Shown here: positions 7,829 to 18,252 of the stretch, piece by piece
How positions within the stretch are numbered: the first letter of the stretch is position 1
How the letters are laid out: each line of letters begins with the position of its first letter
Source of the DNA: Oleomonas cavernae
GTDB taxonomy: Bacteria > Pseudomonadota > Alphaproteobacteria > Zavarziniales > Zavarziniaceae
Reading direction: 5' to 3'
Length of the DNA stretch: 64,000 nt
NCBI RefSeq assembly: GCF_003590945.1
Contig: NZ_QYUK01000011.1
Coordinates: forward strand, 3,938,909 to 4,002,908
Notes under the pieces: generated by a model
Told to the model about the DNA's origin: nothing
Seen by the model: only the letters and a program-made list of their open reading frames with translations
Databases searched by the model: none
Position numbers and translations under genes: made by a program

Positions 7829-10131
7829 GGGCGTACTCCTCGACGCGGCGGGAAGGCCAGGGTGTAGCCATGGCCTACCAGGGACAGATTGGGACTGTAG
7901 AACGGATCGGCCGGCAGGGTATCGGCCCAGCGGTCTTTCATGTAAGCGATCTCGCTCTGGAAACGCAGCAGGGCCGGCCCCTCGGTATCGGGCCCGCGCG
8001 ACGCCGACTCGGCGTGGATCAGGCAGGCGAAGGGCGTCATGATGATGCGCTGGCCGGCCTCGCGCAGCTTCAGGCAGTAGTCGACGTCGTTGAAGGCGAC
8101 GGCCAGGTTTTCGGCGTCGAAGCCGCCCACCTGCCAGAACGACGACGCCTTGGTCAGCATGCAGGCGGCGGTGACCGCGCCCACCTCATGGGTTACGCAC
8201 AGCCGGCCGAAATAACCCGGATGGTTGCGCACCAGGCTCTTGAAGGCATGGCCGGCGACGCCGCCCAGCCCGACCACGACCCCGGCGTGCTGGATATGGC
8301 CGTCGGGATAGAGCAGCTTGGCCCCGACCGCGCCCACGTCGGGCCGCACGCCGTGGCTGGCCATCTCGCGCAGCCAGTCGCCCTCGGTCACCTCGATGTC
8401 GTTGTTGACGAAGCACAGCAACTCGCCCGTCGCCTGGCGCGCCGCGATATTGTTGATCTCCGAGAAGTTGAACGGCCCGGGATGGCGCAGCACCCGGACC
8501 CGGTCGTCGGCCGAGACCGAAGCCAGGAAACTCAGGGTTTCGGGATCGGTCGAGGCATTGTCGACGATGATCACCTCGAAATCGGGATAGGCGGTCTTGG
8601 CCAGGATGCTTTCGACGCAGGGGCGCAACAGGGCCACGCGGTCGCGCGTCGGGATGATGATCGAGACCCGGGGCGCCGGGTCCGGCAGCGGCCAGATGAT
8701 CCGGACATAGCCGGCCATGGCCAGATCGGCCTTGGCGCCGGGGATCGTCGCCGCCAGATGCTCGCGCACCGCGGCCATGCGCGCCCGCACCACCTGGTGC
8801 TGCTGCTGCTGCGAGAACGAACGGGGTTTGCGCGAGCGCCGCCAGTGATAGAGGATTTCAGGGATGTGGCGCACGGCCGAACGGTCGATCCGCCGCATCA
8901 CCCGCAGCAGCAGGTCGTGATCCTGGCTGCCGTCCAGGGTCGAGCGCAGGGGCCCGGCCTCAACCAGGGTCTGGCGGTGAATCACGCACAGGTGATTCAG
9001 CATGTTCTGGCCCAGCAGGATATCGGGATCGAATTCCGGCTTGAAGAACGGGTCGTAGCGGTTGCCCAGGTCGTCGACCTTGTCCTCGTCGGAATAGATC
9101 AGGCGCACCTGCGGGTGGGCCGCGATTTCGGCCGCCACCGCGGCCAGGCTGCCGGGCGGCAGCAGGTCGTCGTGATCCATGAAGGCGACATAGTCGCCCT
9201 TGACCGCCACCATCGCCAGATTGGTCGCGGTGGAAATGCCGCCCTGGGTTTCCGACCGGATGACCCGGATGCGCGGGTCGAGGTGCGCGGCCCAGGCCAT
9301 GACCCGCGCCACCGACCGCTCGGTCGAGGCATCGTCGCTCAACACCAGTTCCCAGTTCTCGTGGGTCTGGGCCAGGACCGACCGGATCGCCTCGCGCAGG
9401 AAGCGTTCGGGCGGGTTGAACACCGGCATGACGATGCTGATCAGCGGCCCGGTCTTGGCCACGGCGGCGTCGGCGGCCTGGCGCACGGGCAGGAACGGCG
9501 CGCTGCCGGCCCGATCGAACAGCGACAGCCACTCCTCGTAGCCGCGGCCCGAGCGGCGGGCATCGAAGGCGCGCATCAGGAATTTGCGGCTGCGATTGCG
9601 CCGGCGCAGCATCCGGTAGCCCAGCGCCCGCAGCACGGCGCGGCGATCGGTGCTCCAGGCCTCGACCAGCAGTTCGCTGCGCCCGACCTCGTGCAGCACC
9701 AGGTCGGTCAGGCGGAACACCGCCGGCCCGTTGGTCGGGTCGAGGCGCAGCATGTTCATGCCCGGCGGCACCAGGACGATCTCGTCCAGCACGCCATTCT
9801 CGATCGACGGCAGGCGATACTCGACCCAGCGGTTGCCTTCGCCGCTGGCAAAGGCATAGAGCATGGGATTGAGCGGCGTGCTGACCTGCTGGACCCGGAA
9901 GCGAATGCGCAGCCAGCGCGGCACCTGCTCGCGTTCGGTCAGTTGGATGAAGATCTGCGGGTCGACCCCGGTCGAGACCAGGCGGCCGTCGCTGTCGGTT
10001 TCAAGTTCGGCCTGGCGCAGGATGCGATAGGACAGCGCCGGCGCCCAGGCACGGGCCTTGCGCCGCAGAAAATCGACAAGGGTCGAGCGCGGCGGCTTGG
10101 CCGCCGTCAGCAGATCGGTGCCCGGGCTCAT
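7825..10131 (-). CDS. Two-domain family 2 glycosyltransferase
   Basis: The protein carries an N-terminal region of about 230 residues without a clear family, then two GT-A glycosyltransferase family 2 domains. The first starts with ISIVMPVFNPPERF near residue 231 and has the MDHDD metal-binding motif (YVAFMDHDDLLPPGS). The second starts with VSIIIPTRDRVALL near residue 490 and has FVNNDIEV as its acidic motif. Such tandem GT2 proteins assemble O-antigen or capsule repeats. I chose the ATG at 10131 because GGAG lies 8 bases upstream; an ATG at 10173 is an in-frame alternative without a good ribosome site. It overlaps the next gene by GTGA. Linkages formed are unknown. Confidence 0.8.
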   Translation of the reverse strand: MSPGTDLLTAAKPPRSTLVDFLRRKARAWAPALSYRILRQAELETDSDGRLVSTGVDPQIFIQLTEREQVPRWLRIRFRVQQVSTPLNPMLYAFASGEGNRWVEYRLPSIENGVLDEIVLVPPGMNMLRLDPTNGPAVFRLTDLVLHEVGRSELLVEAWSTDRRAVLRALGYRMLRRRNRSRKFLMRAFDARRSGRGYEEWLSLFDRAGSAPFLPVRQAADAAVAKTGPLISIVMPVFNPPERFLREAIRSVLAQTHENWELVLSDDASTERSVARVMAWAAHLDPRIRVIRSETQGGISTATNLAMVAVKGDYVAFMDHDDLLPPGSLAAVAAEIAAHPQVRLIYSDEDKVDDLGNRYDPFFKPEFDPDILLGQNMLNHLCVIHRQTLVEAGPLRSTLDGSQDHDLLLRVMRRIDRSAVRHIPEILYHWRRSRKPRSFSQQQQHQVVRARMAAVREHLAATIPGAKADLAMAGYVRIIWPLPDPAPRVSIIIPTRDRVALLRPCVESILAKTAYPDFEVIIVDNASTDPETLSFLASVSADDRVRVLRHPGPFNFSEINNIAARQATGELLCFVNNDIEVTEGDWLREMASHGVRPDVGAVGAKLLYPDGHIQHAGVVVGLGGVAGHAFKSLVRNHPGYFGRLCVTHEVGAVTAACMLTKASSFWQVGGFDAENLAVAFNDVDYCLKLREAGQRIIMTPFACLIHAESASRGPDTEGPALLRFQSEIAYMKDRWADTLPADPFYSPNLSLVGHGYTLAFPPRRGVRP

Positions 10132-10231
10132 GCCGGGCGCTCCGTCGACCGGCCGGCGCGGCGCCGGCCCCATCTTGCCATACCGAATGCACTCCGACCC
10201 TTGGCCTGCACGCGCCTCACTCGACCTCGTG

Positions 10232-12013
10232 TTAAAGCGAAACCACGGCGGCCGCGGTCAGCGCGGCCTGGAACAGGATGGTGGTAATGTCCTTGGCGAA
10301 CTGCAGATACTTGGTCTCCACCGTCGGCAGCACCAGGATCTCGTCGCCATTGCGAACCACTTCGCCGCCGCCGACCGTCCGGGCGCTGCCGTCGCGGCCG
10401 CGCAGGATGAAATCGGAGGTATCGGCGGTCTCGAATGGGCCGCCTGCCCGCTCAATATAATCACGAACGCGTAAACCGGGGGTAAAACTGAAGGCGCCGG
10501 GGGCCTGTACCTCGCCGCCGACGATGATCACGTCCGACTTCTCGGGGATCACCACGATGTCGCCGTCCTCCAGGCGCAGGTCGCTGAGCTTGCCGTCGTT
10601 CATGACCACCACCCGGCCGTCGGGCACCACCTTGCGCGCACGCTCGATGAAGGCGGTGACGAGCTGGGCTTCCTGGACCCGCAGGAACGCCTCCTCGGAG
10701 GTTTGCGACGGCGTCGTCAGCACGGTGCGCTCCAGCCTGGCCAGGGATTCGTCGAGCGCGTCCTTCTGGCGCGCGGCCACGCCGATGCGCCGCAGATGCA
10801 CCGAGTCGAGGTCGAGCAGGGAATTGTCGACCGCAACCGCGGCCAGCAGTTCGCGCAAGGTGGCATCCCGGGGCAGGATATAGGTCTTGCGGGCATTGAT
10901 ATGGGCGTCCAGCGTCACCGCGATCATGTCGGTCTGCCGGTCGCTGCGGAATTCGACGATATCCCCGCTGCGCAAGGTCGCCGTGCGGAATTTCGCCACG
11001 TCCAGATAGTCGGAATAGGGCGCGCCGCTGCGCACCCCGCGCACCACCACATGGGTGGCGAAGGGATCGGGCTGGGCGAAGGTCATGAGATCGGCCCCCA
11101 CCACCCTGGGCTGCTTGAATTCGAACTGATAGGCGCTGCGCACCGAGCCGATGGCCGCGACGGTGACGCCGATCGGCTCGACGAAGATCGAATCGCCTTC
11201 GTGGAACTCGAAGGTCGGCACCTCGCCCGTGGTCATGAAGGTGTAGATGTCCACGACCCCCAGCACCTGCGAGCCGCGCAGGACCCGAATCGCCCGGAAA
11301 CTGCCGCGGCGCAGGTCGATGCCGCCGGCCCGATCGAGGAAATAGAACAGGCTGTCGTTCTGCGTCCCGGCATAGCGGCCAGGCCGCCGGACCGAGCCGG
11401 CCACGAAGACGCCCATCGAGCCCGGTTCCTCGACCGCCGCATAGACCTCGACGGAATCGGTATAGAGCGCGCGCACCGCGGTTTCGACCCGGGTCTGCAG
11501 CGCATCGGCGGTCAGCCCGTTCACGTTGACCGGGCCGACCGTAGGCACGAAAATATTGCCGCTGGGATCGACGGTCTGGATCTCGTCGACGGTCACGCCG
11601 CCGAACAGGCGCACGGTCACCCGGTCGCCGATGCCGATGACATAGTCGCCCGACTGCGCCCCGACGATGGGCGCGAAGGCACCGGTGAACAGGTTGCTAC
11701 CGAAGGGAATCGGCGTCCGGTCGCTGGGCACCGTGCCGATCGGCGCGGTGAAGCCCTGGCGCAGCGGCGGGTCCATCATGCCGTCGGCGGCCGGCGGCGC
11801 CGCCTCTTCGGCGGCCGAAGGCGCCGGGGTGGCGGCGACCGGCGCGACCGGCCGGCGCACCGTCGGCCGGGTCTGGCTGACCACCAGCGCCCGATAGGTG
11901 CGCAGGCGCTGCACTTCGTCGCTGGTTTCGGCACCGGCCGGCCCTGCGGCCTCGAGGCCCAGCACCAGCAGCACGAGCATGGAGCCCAGCAAGGCCCGAT
12001 AAGAGCGTGGCAT
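10232..12013 (-). CDS. Polysaccharide export outer-membrane protein (Wza/KpsD-type OPX, SLBB domains)
   Basis: The 593-residue protein has a signal peptide (hydrophobic LLGSMLVLLVLGLEAAG, cleavage near residue 28). A Poly_export domain follows around GDYVIGIGDRVTVRLFGG, then several SLBB-like segments, for example MGVFVAGSVRRPGRYAG and VIIVGGEVQAPGAFSF. The last 30 residues (QFAKDITTILFQAALTAAAVVSL region) are hydrophobic, as in outer-membrane exporters of ABC-dependent capsule systems. It probably forms the periplasmic and outer-membrane channel that works with KpsE and KpsMT. Three bases separate it from kpsE upstream. No lipobox Cys is seen at the signal cleavage site, so it resembles KpsD more than lipoprotein Wza. 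Confidence 0.85.
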   Translation of the reverse strand: MPRSYRALLGSMLVLLVLGLEAAGPAGAETSDEVQRLRTYRALVVSQTRPTVRRPVAPVAATPAPSAAEEAAPPAADGMMDPPLRQGFTAPIGTVPSDRTPIPFGSNLFTGAFAPIVGAQSGDYVIGIGDRVTVRLFGGVTVDEIQTVDPSGNIFVPTVGPVNVNGLTADALQTRVETAVRALYTDSVEVYAAVEEPGSMGVFVAGSVRRPGRYAGTQNDSLFYFLDRAGGIDLRRGSFRAIRVLRGSQVLGVVDIYTFMTTGEVPTFEFHEGDSIFVEPIGVTVAAIGSVRSAYQFEFKQPRVVGADLMTFAQPDPFATHVVVRGVRSGAPYSDYLDVAKFRTATLRSGDIVEFRSDRQTDMIAVTLDAHINARKTYILPRDATLRELLAAVAVDNSLLDLDSVHLRRIGVAARQKDALDESLARLERTVLTTPSQTSEEAFLRVQEAQLVTAFIERARKVVPDGRVVVMNDGKLSDLRLEDGDIVVIPEKSDVIIVGGEVQAPGAFSFTPGLRVRDYIERAGGPFETADTSDFILRGRDGSARTVGGGEVVRNGDEILVLPTVETKYLQFAKDITTILFQAALTAAAVVSL

Positions 12014-12016
12014 GGC

Positions 12017-13126
12017 CTAAATCCCCCGATGGTCGCGGACACCGGCCACGGCCAGGGCAACGATGCCATAGGCCGTCAGCGCGACGAGCATGATGGTGAA
12101 GAAGTTGATCACGCGGTAAGGCTCGGTCGCCTGGTCGGGCAGGCGCGGCGTCACGATGCGGATCACGAAACGGTCGCGCTCCTGCGCCAGGGCGCGGGCG
12201 CGGTCGAGCAGGGAGGTCGCCGCTTTCAGCCGCTCCTCGGCATATTCGCGGTCGATCACCAGGGCTTCGTAGCTTTCCAGGGTGGCCGCCAGGTTTTCCC
12301 GCTCGCCTCCGGTTAGGGTGGCCTTGGCCGCCTCGATCTCGTTCTCGATCGAGGTGAGCCTCGCCTTCAGCCCCTTGATTTCGGGCGTCGTCTCGCGGGA
12401 GACCAGCAGCTTGGCCGCCAGTTCGGTGCGCAGTTCGGCCGCCTGCTGCTGCAGCGCGGCGATCGCTTCCAGCTTGCTGGCCCCCGTCGCCTTCGGATCG
12501 AGTTCGCCGGAGATGTCGCGGAAGCTGGTCAGCTTCAGCCGCAGCTCCTTGACCGATGCCCTGGCCTCGTTCACCGCCCGCTCGGTGTCCGCCACCGTCT
12601 CGGTGCGAATGCGCGCGCTCATGTTGTTCACGAAGGCCTCGGTCAGCTCCAGGATCGACTGCGCGATGGCCCGGGCACTCTCGGGGTCGAACGAGCGGAC
12701 GTGGACGGTGATGATCGCGTCTTCCCGGCGCAGCACGACCTCGACCATGCCGCCATTGAGATACTTGCCGCGATAGAGGTCGAGGAAATCCTCGTCGCCC
12801 GACCAAGGCCACAGCCGCGTCAACGGGTCCAGCCCGCCGCTGCTATACAACTCGCGCAGGTGATGGCGCTCGTCCAGGGACCGGAGCATGTCGAACGAGC
12901 GGATGTATTCGACCACCGCGGCGGTTTCCGAAATCGACGAGGCCCCAACGATGCCGGACAGGACATTGGTCGTGGAGGCGGCGCCGTCGTTGCCGGGGCC
13001 ACGCCCGCGCACGCCGAACACCGCGTCCGAAACATACAGCGGCTCGGCGATCAGGAAGCAGTAGATGCCGGCCAGCACGGCGATGACCGTGATGTAGGTG
13101 CGCAGCCTGAACAGTTTGGACAGCAT
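12017..13126 (-). CDS. kpsE: Capsule polysaccharide export inner-membrane protein (KpsE/CtrB/BexC family)
   Basis: This 369-residue polysaccharide co-polymerase family protein has an N-terminal membrane segment (ITVIAVLAGIYCFLIAEPLY, residues 11-31), a long periplasmic part rich in coiled coil from about residue 165 to 310, and a C-terminal membrane segment (FFTIMLVALTAYGIVALAVA). That topology and length fit the KpsE/CtrB/BexC family, which links the inner-membrane ABC exporter to the OPX channel. The ATG at 13126 would overlap the restored kpsT stop as TGATG; a GTG one codon upstream is an alternative start. Confidence 0.85.
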   Translation of the reverse strand: MLSKLFRLRTYITVIAVLAGIYCFLIAEPLYVSDAVFGVRGRGPGNDGAASTTNVLSGIVGASSISETAAVVEYIRSFDMLRSLDERHHLRELYSSGGLDPLTRLWPWSGDEDFLDLYRGKYLNGGMVEVVLRREDAIITVHVRSFDPESARAIAQSILELTEAFVNNMSARIRTETVADTERAVNEARASVKELRLKLTSFRDISGELDPKATGASKLEAIAALQQQAAELRTELAAKLLVSRETTPEIKGLKARLTSIENEIEAAKATLTGGERENLAATLESYEALVIDREYAEERLKAATSLLDRARALAQERDRFVIRIVTPRLPDQATEPYRVINFFTIMLVALTAYGIVALAVAGVRDHRGI

Positions 13127-13922
13127 CACGGCACCTGCGTCGGTTTGGCAGGCGGGGCAAGCGCGGCCGGGGAGAGAGAGCGGGCGGCATGGCGATGGGG
13201 CGCACGGCCCCGGGCACGTCGGACGGGCGGGGCGGGGCGGCCGGAGGCGCCGCCGGGGTCGTCGCCTGACCCATCATCTGGCGGTAGGCGGCAATGCCGT
13301 CGTCGACGTCGTCATAGGCGTGGATCCCGTTCTTGCTGAGGATCAGGGCGCAGTCGCAAAGCTGGCGGGCGGCGATCACATTGTGGGTGACCAGCACCAG
13401 GCTGGTATTGGCGCGACGCTCGGCCAGTGCCGCCTGGCAGCGCTGCTGGAAGCCCACGTCGCCCACCGCCAGCACCTCGTCGATCAGCAGGCATTCGAAA
13501 TCGATCGCCATCGACAGGGCGAAGGCCAGCCTCGCCCGCATGCCCATCGAGTAGTTCTTCACCGGTTCCAGCAGGTCGCTGCCCAGTTCCGAGAATTCCG
13601 CCACGAAGCCGGTGATCTGGTCGGGCTCGATGCCATAGATCCGCGCGCAGAAGCGGATATTGGCCAGGCCCGACAGGCCGCCGGCGAAGAAGCCGGAAAA
13701 GCCCAGCGGCCAGGACACGGTCATGTCGCGCTCGATGACACCGCTGTCGGGATCCTCCGCGCCGGCGATCAGGCGCAGCAGGGTCGACTTGCCGGCACCG
13801 TTGGGGCCGAGCAGGGCCAGCCGCCGGCCACGCGCCAGCTCGAAGCTCAACTGGTCGATCACGGCAAACGGCCGGCCGCCCTTGCGGTAGCGCTTGGTGA
13901 CGTTGATGGCGCGGATGCTCAT
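13126..13922 (-). CDS. kpsT: Capsule polysaccharide ABC transporter ATP-binding protein KpsT (frameshifted near 3' end)
   Basis: The ATPase has Walker A LLGPNGAGKSTL at residues 37-48, an ABC signature NYSMGMRARLAFALS, Walker B CLLIDEVLAVGD and the switch histidine in VLVTHN, all typical of KpsT/Wzt. It powers capsule export across the inner membrane with KpsM. The ATG overlaps the kpsM stop as ATGA. After the ATPase core comes a proline-rich tail. Read literally, the frame continues 283 bases into kpsE and stops at 12843. A one-base change in the CTCTCTCCCC tract near 13175 gives a tail ending in KPTQVP with a TGA that overlaps the kpsE ATG. I therefore place the end at 13126 and regard the long version as a frameshift product. 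Confidence 0.8.
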
Positions 13923-14688
13923 TCCGGGGCGAACCTCCGCATCAACCGCTCGCCCGCCAGGCCCAGCATCAGCATCGCCGTGATGGTGACAGCGACGAAG
14001 GCCGGATCGGCGACCTGGCTGTCGTAGACCGAGAACCAGGCGCTGCGCATCATCTCGTTGATGTGCAGCATCGGATTCCACAGCAGGTAGGGCAGTGCGT
14101 TCGAGGGGATCTGGTCGGCGGTAAAGAACACGCCCGAGACGAAGAAACCGAAGGCCAGGACGAAGTTCAAGAGGCGCGACAAGGTCGGCAGGAAATAGTC
14201 GAGGACCGTCAGGATCAGCCCCAGGGAGGTGCCCAGCAGCCAGGCCGACCAGAACACGACGATGGCCAGCAGCGGGTCTTGCGGCAGCGTGCCCCCTCGA
14301 TCACCAGGGCCAGCCCGGCCATAATGGCCAGGACCGCTGTCATGGTGGCGATCTCGACGATCGCCCGGCCCAGCACCACGTCCAGGCCCGAGACCTGGGG
14401 ATACATCAACAGGGCCTGGTTGGCCGCGACTGCGCCCTGGACCCGGCGCACCGTGCCGGAAAAGGTCGACCAGGGCAGAACGCCGGTGATGAAGAAGATG
14501 AACATCGGGATGAAGTGCGGGGTGGGCGTGACGATCGCCAGGTGCACGACATAGAGGATGATGACCTGGGACGCCGGCTCGACCAGGGCGAAGACATAGC
14601 CGGTGCGCAGCGACCCGAAGCGGGTCGCCATTTCCCGCAGCATCAGCGCCCATAGAACCCGGCCCTGAACGGTCAAGACGCGGTTCAT
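13919..14688 (-). CDS. kpsM: Capsule polysaccharide ABC transporter permease KpsM (frameshifted)
   Basis: The combined product of about 256 residues is an ABC-2 type permease. The N-terminal half (MNRVLTVQGRVLWALMLREM, then IILYVVHLAIVTPTP and FIFFITGVLPWSTF) and the C-terminal half (FWSAWLLGTSLGLILTVLDY, then FFVSGVFFTADQIP and MLHINEMMRSAWF) each match the KpsM/CtrC/BexB family but lie in different frames. The break is near 14290, where one more G in the GAGGGGGCA tract joins LALVIEGG to TLPQDPLLAIVVF. With that base restored the length is normal. It forms the membrane channel of the capsule exporter with KpsT. The upstream lipoprotein gene ends 3 bases before its ATG. Confidence 0.8.
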
Positions 14689-14691
14689 GGC

Positions 14692-15066
14692 TCAGCCCTG
14701 CGGCGCCGCCATGGTCACGTCCCGAATCGTCTGCCACCCGGTGGCGGACTGGCAGCCGAGATAGTAGAGGCTGCTCTTGGCGTCGGCGGCGATGACGCGG
14801 TAGCGCTTGCACGGCATCCTCAAGGCGGAGTTCCAGGCATCGACGATCTCGAGCTGGGTGCCGTCCTTCAGGGCGTAGCGGGTACCAGGCTGGCCGGCGT
14901 TCAGGCTGGCAGCGATTTCCGCCGCGGTGCTGGTGGCGGCACCGGTACTGGCGGCGGCGCCCGGACGGGCGTAGCCGTTGGGCATTTTCTGAACGCAGGC
15001 GGTTACGCCAAGCGCAAGCGCCAAAAGACCTGCCAGAGATGACAGACGCGAGCAACCTCGTTGCAC
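14692..15066 (-). CDS. Small putative lipoprotein at the head of the capsule export operon
   Basis: The 124-residue protein has a hydrophobic N-terminus LAGLLALALGVTAC, whose GVTAC is a lipobox with the predicted lipidated Cys. An alanine-rich linker and a domain containing GTRYALKDGTQLEIVDAW and two further cysteines (RMPCKRYRV, YYLGCQS) follow. The domain vaguely resembles 17-kDa-antigen-like lipoproteins, but no firm family is claimed. The start is a GTG with GGAGGGG six bases upstream; longer in-frame starts lack a ribosome site. It is the first gene of the kps operon, only 3 bases from kpsM, so a structural or regulatory role in capsule export at the outer membrane is plausible. Confidence 0.6.
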   Translation of the reverse strand: MQRGCSRLSSLAGLLALALGVTACVQKMPNGYARPGAAASTGAATSTAAEIAASLNAGQPGTRYALKDGTQLEIVDAWNSALRMPCKRYRVIAADAKSSLYYLGCQSATGWQTIRDVTMAAPQG

Positions 15067-15464
15067 TCTCAACCCCTCCCCCGAGAGCCCCGGGCGCCCC
15101 CCAGCGAGCCAGCCCTCCCGGCAAGATCCACCCAGCGAACCGGTACTGCGGGGGAGATTAGCCCCCGCAAGATCATGATGCGACCACTTGTTCGCAATCA
15201 CCGCCATTTCACAGGCAATTACAGAAGTCTATTTCAATCCGGGGGATATCCAATCGAATAATGACGGGATTCCCGGCGGAAGGGCGGGCAAGAACACCAA
15301 ATTTTCGTTGACTTGCCGTTCTTCGACGCGATGCAGCAGGGTCCGAGTCTCGCCGGAATCGCTTATAACCCCTTTGGTTGCAAATCCACCCGTTGCCACG
15401 TGTATCGCGGCAGTCGGCGCGCCTGTGCGCTGCTACGCCGCACCGCGGCGCAGCAGCGGCGGCG
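15067..15464. other. Intergenic region upstream of the capsule operon
   Basis: No coding sequence is supported here. The stretch around 15195-15270 is clearly more AT-rich than its surroundings and lies 130-200 bases upstream of the first capsule gene, so it is the most likely place for the operon promoter. I could not find a convincing -35/-10 pair or a long dyad. The scoB stop borders it on the other side. Confidence 0.4.
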
Positions 15465-16106
15465 TCACAGGGCGACGGTAAAGGTCGCTTCGGTGTTGGT
15501 CTTGATCTCGTCGAGGCCGACACCGTCGGCGAGTTCGATCAGGGTCAGGCCACTACCACCAACCTTGTCGACAGCGAAGACGCCGAGATCGGTGATCACC
15601 AGGTCGACGACCTTGGCCCCGGTCAGCGGCAGGGTGCAGCGGTGCAGGAGCTTCGAGGCGCCGCCGGCGACATGCTCCATCACCACCACGACCTTGCGCA
15701 CGCCGGCCACCAGGTCCATGGCGCCGCCCATGCCCTTGACCATCTTGCCCGGGATCATCCAGTTGGCGAGGTCGCCGTTCTCGGCCACCTGCATGGCGCC
15801 CAGGACCGAGAGGTCGATATGGCCGCCGCGAATCATGCCGAAGCTGTCGGCCGAGGAGAAGAAGCTCGACTGCGGCAGTTCGGTGATCGTCTGCTTGCCG
15901 GCATTGATCAGGTCGGCGTCTTCCTCGCCCTCGAAGGGGAACGGCCCCATGCCCAGCATGCCGTTCTCGCTCTGGAGCGTGACCTGCATGCCGTCGGGGA
16001 TGTAGTTGGCCACCAGCGTCGGGATGCCGATGCCGAGGTTCACGTAGAAACCGTCCTGCAGTTCCTTGGCCGCGCGCGCGGCCATCTGTTCACGGGTCCA
16101 AGCCAT
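15465..16106 (-). CDS. scoB: 3-oxoacid CoA-transferase subunit B
   Basis: The 213-residue protein is the beta subunit of succinyl-CoA:3-ketoacid CoA-transferase. It has the conserved [15 protein letters not shown] segment and the catalytic-glutamate loop [12 protein letters not shown] near residue 47 (family motif S-E-N-G), then [14 protein letters not shown]. It activates acetoacetate or similar 3-oxoacids with CoA from succinyl-CoA in the cytoplasm. The gene follows scoA after 17 bases. An open frame continues upstream through scoA but only as shadow sequence, so the ATG at 16106 is used. Confidence 0.92.
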   Translation of the reverse strand: MAWTREQMAARAAKELQDGFYVNLGIGIPTLVANYIPDGMQVTLQSENGMLGMGPFPFEGEEDADLINAGKQTITELPQSSFFSSADSFGMIRGGHIDLSVLGAMQVAENGDLANWMIPGKMVKGMGGAMDLVAGVRKVVVVMEHVAGGASKLLHRCTLPLTGAKVVDLVITDLGVFAVDKVGGSGLTLIELADGVGLDEIKTNTEATFTVAL

Positions 16107-16123
16107 GATCCGGTTCCTTGCCT

Positions 16124-16828
16124 TCAAGCCCGCTTGCGGGTGGTGCGCTGCTCGATGCGCTTTTCGTAGTTCTTTCCCTCGATGATTCGCTGGACGAAGA
16201 TGCCCGGCGTGTGGATCTGGTCGGGATCGAGGCTGCCCGGCTCGACCAGGTGCTCGACCTCGGCCAGGGTGATCTTGCCGGCGCTCGCCATCATCGGGTT
16301 GAAGTTGCGCGCGGTCTTGCGGTAGACGAGGTTGCCCTCGGTATCGCCGGTATGGGCCTTGACGATCGAAAGGTCGGCCACCAGGCCGGTTTCCATGACA
16401 TAGGGCTCGCCGCCGAATTCGCGGATTTCCTTGCCCTCGGCCACCAGGGTGCCGACGCCCGTCTTGGTGAAGAAGGCCGGGATGCCGGCGCCGCCGGCCC
16501 GGATCCGCTCGGCCAGGGTGCCCTGCGGGTTGAATTCGAGCTCGAGCTCGCCCGACAGGTACTGCTGGGCGAACAGCTTGTTCTCGCCGACGTAGGAGCT
16601 GATCATCTTGGCGATCGCCTTGGTCTCGAGCAGGACGCCCAGGCCGAAGCCGTCGACGCCGGCATTGTTCGAGATGAAGGTCAGGCCCTTGACCCCGGCC
16701 AGGCGGATGCCGGCGATCAGGTTTTCGGGAATGCCGCACAGGCCGAAGCCGCCGGCCATGATGACCATGTCGTCGCGCAACAGCCCCGCCAGGGCGGTCA
16801 CCGCGTCGGGATAGACCTTTTTGCTCAT
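16124..16828 (-). CDS. scoA: 3-oxoacid CoA-transferase subunit A
   Basis: The 234-residue alpha subunit partners ScoB. It shows the [13 protein letters not shown] glycine-rich CoA-binding segment near residue 26 and [17 protein letters not shown], both characteristic of SCOT-A. Together with ScoB it interconverts 3-oxoacids and their CoA esters, linking ketone-body or PHB use to the TCA cycle. It is transcribed away from mdh with 282 bases between them, which fits a shared regulatory region. Confidence 0.92.
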   Translation of the reverse strand: MSKKVYPDAVTALAGLLRDDMVIMAGGFGLCGIPENLIAGIRLAGVKGLTFISNNAGVDGFGLGVLLETKAIAKMISSYVGENKLFAQQYLSGELELEFNPQGTLAERIRAGGAGIPAFFTKTGVGTLVAEGKEIREFGGEPYVMETGLVADLSIVKAHTGDTEGNLVYRKTARNFNPMMASAGKITLAEVEHLVEPGSLDPDQIHTPGIFVQRIIEGKNYEKRIEQRTTRKRA

Positions 16829-17025
16829 ATTTCGGCTTTCCGTTTTCGCCAGGTTCTGAAGCGTCCGACCCCGTTGGCCCTGCGCAAGATGGCCATGCCG
16901 GATGCCTGATTACGCCCTCATACTCCTCGGGCGACAGCATGTCGCGCTGCGGGAGATAATGCAACGCAGCAAGCGACCCGTATTGCCGCTCTGCGCACGC
17001 CGGCTGCCTGCCGGTCTCGAAGCAA

Positions 17026-17053
17026 TTGCAGCCCGCGTTTTGGCTGCTAAGGT
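17026..17053 (+). promoter_or_regulatory. Candidate mdh promoter
   Basis: A TTGCAG box at 17026-17031 is followed after 16 bases by TAAGGT at 17048-17053, a plausible sigma-70 pair about 58 bases upstream of the mdh ATG. The match is moderate and the call rests only on position and spacing. Confidence 0.3.
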
Positions 17054-17110
17054 GCGCCCCGACCATCCCCTCAGGCGGGGACGGACCCCGTTCATCCTCG
17101 GAGACCCCTT

Positions 17111-18094
<984 letters not shown>

Positions 18095-18106
18095 GCACCG
18101 CTCAAA

Positions 18107-18247
18107 AGCCCTCTCCTCCGAGGAGGAGAGGGTTGGGTGAGGAGGGTGGTCGACGTAAGGCGCGTTCTCGCCCCGCGACCACCTCACCCTCCCCGTCGCT
18201 CACGCGCCGGGTCCCCTCCCTCTCCCCGCAAGCGGCGGAGAGGGCTT
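18107..18247. repeat. Dispersed palindromic repeat family A, copy 1
   Basis: This 141-bp intergenic element begins AAGCCCTCTCC and ends GGAGAGGGCTTTT, and has two internal hairpins: a CTCTCCTCC/GGAGGAGAG pair on the left, and a central GGTGAGGAGGGTGGTCG opposed by CGACCACCTCACC. Copies 2-4 share the same order of blocks. It lies between the converging mdh and glutamate-synthase-like genes, where it could also end transcription from both sides. Confidence 0.85.
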
Positions 18248-18252
18248 TTCAC

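Noticed and set aside
12843-13125. KpsT extending 283 bases into kpsE
   Set aside because: The extension is arginine-rich shadow sequence of kpsE, and a one-base change gives a TGATG overlap, the same style of junction as the other genes of the operon.
15307-15368. Plus-strand promoter TTGACT ... TATAAC upstream of scoB end
   Set aside because: The spacing is about 50 bases, far too long, and no plus-strand gene follows.
18107-18247. Family A repeats as a CRISPR array
   Set aside because: Copies are isolated, kilobases apart and palindromic, without spacers or cas genes.
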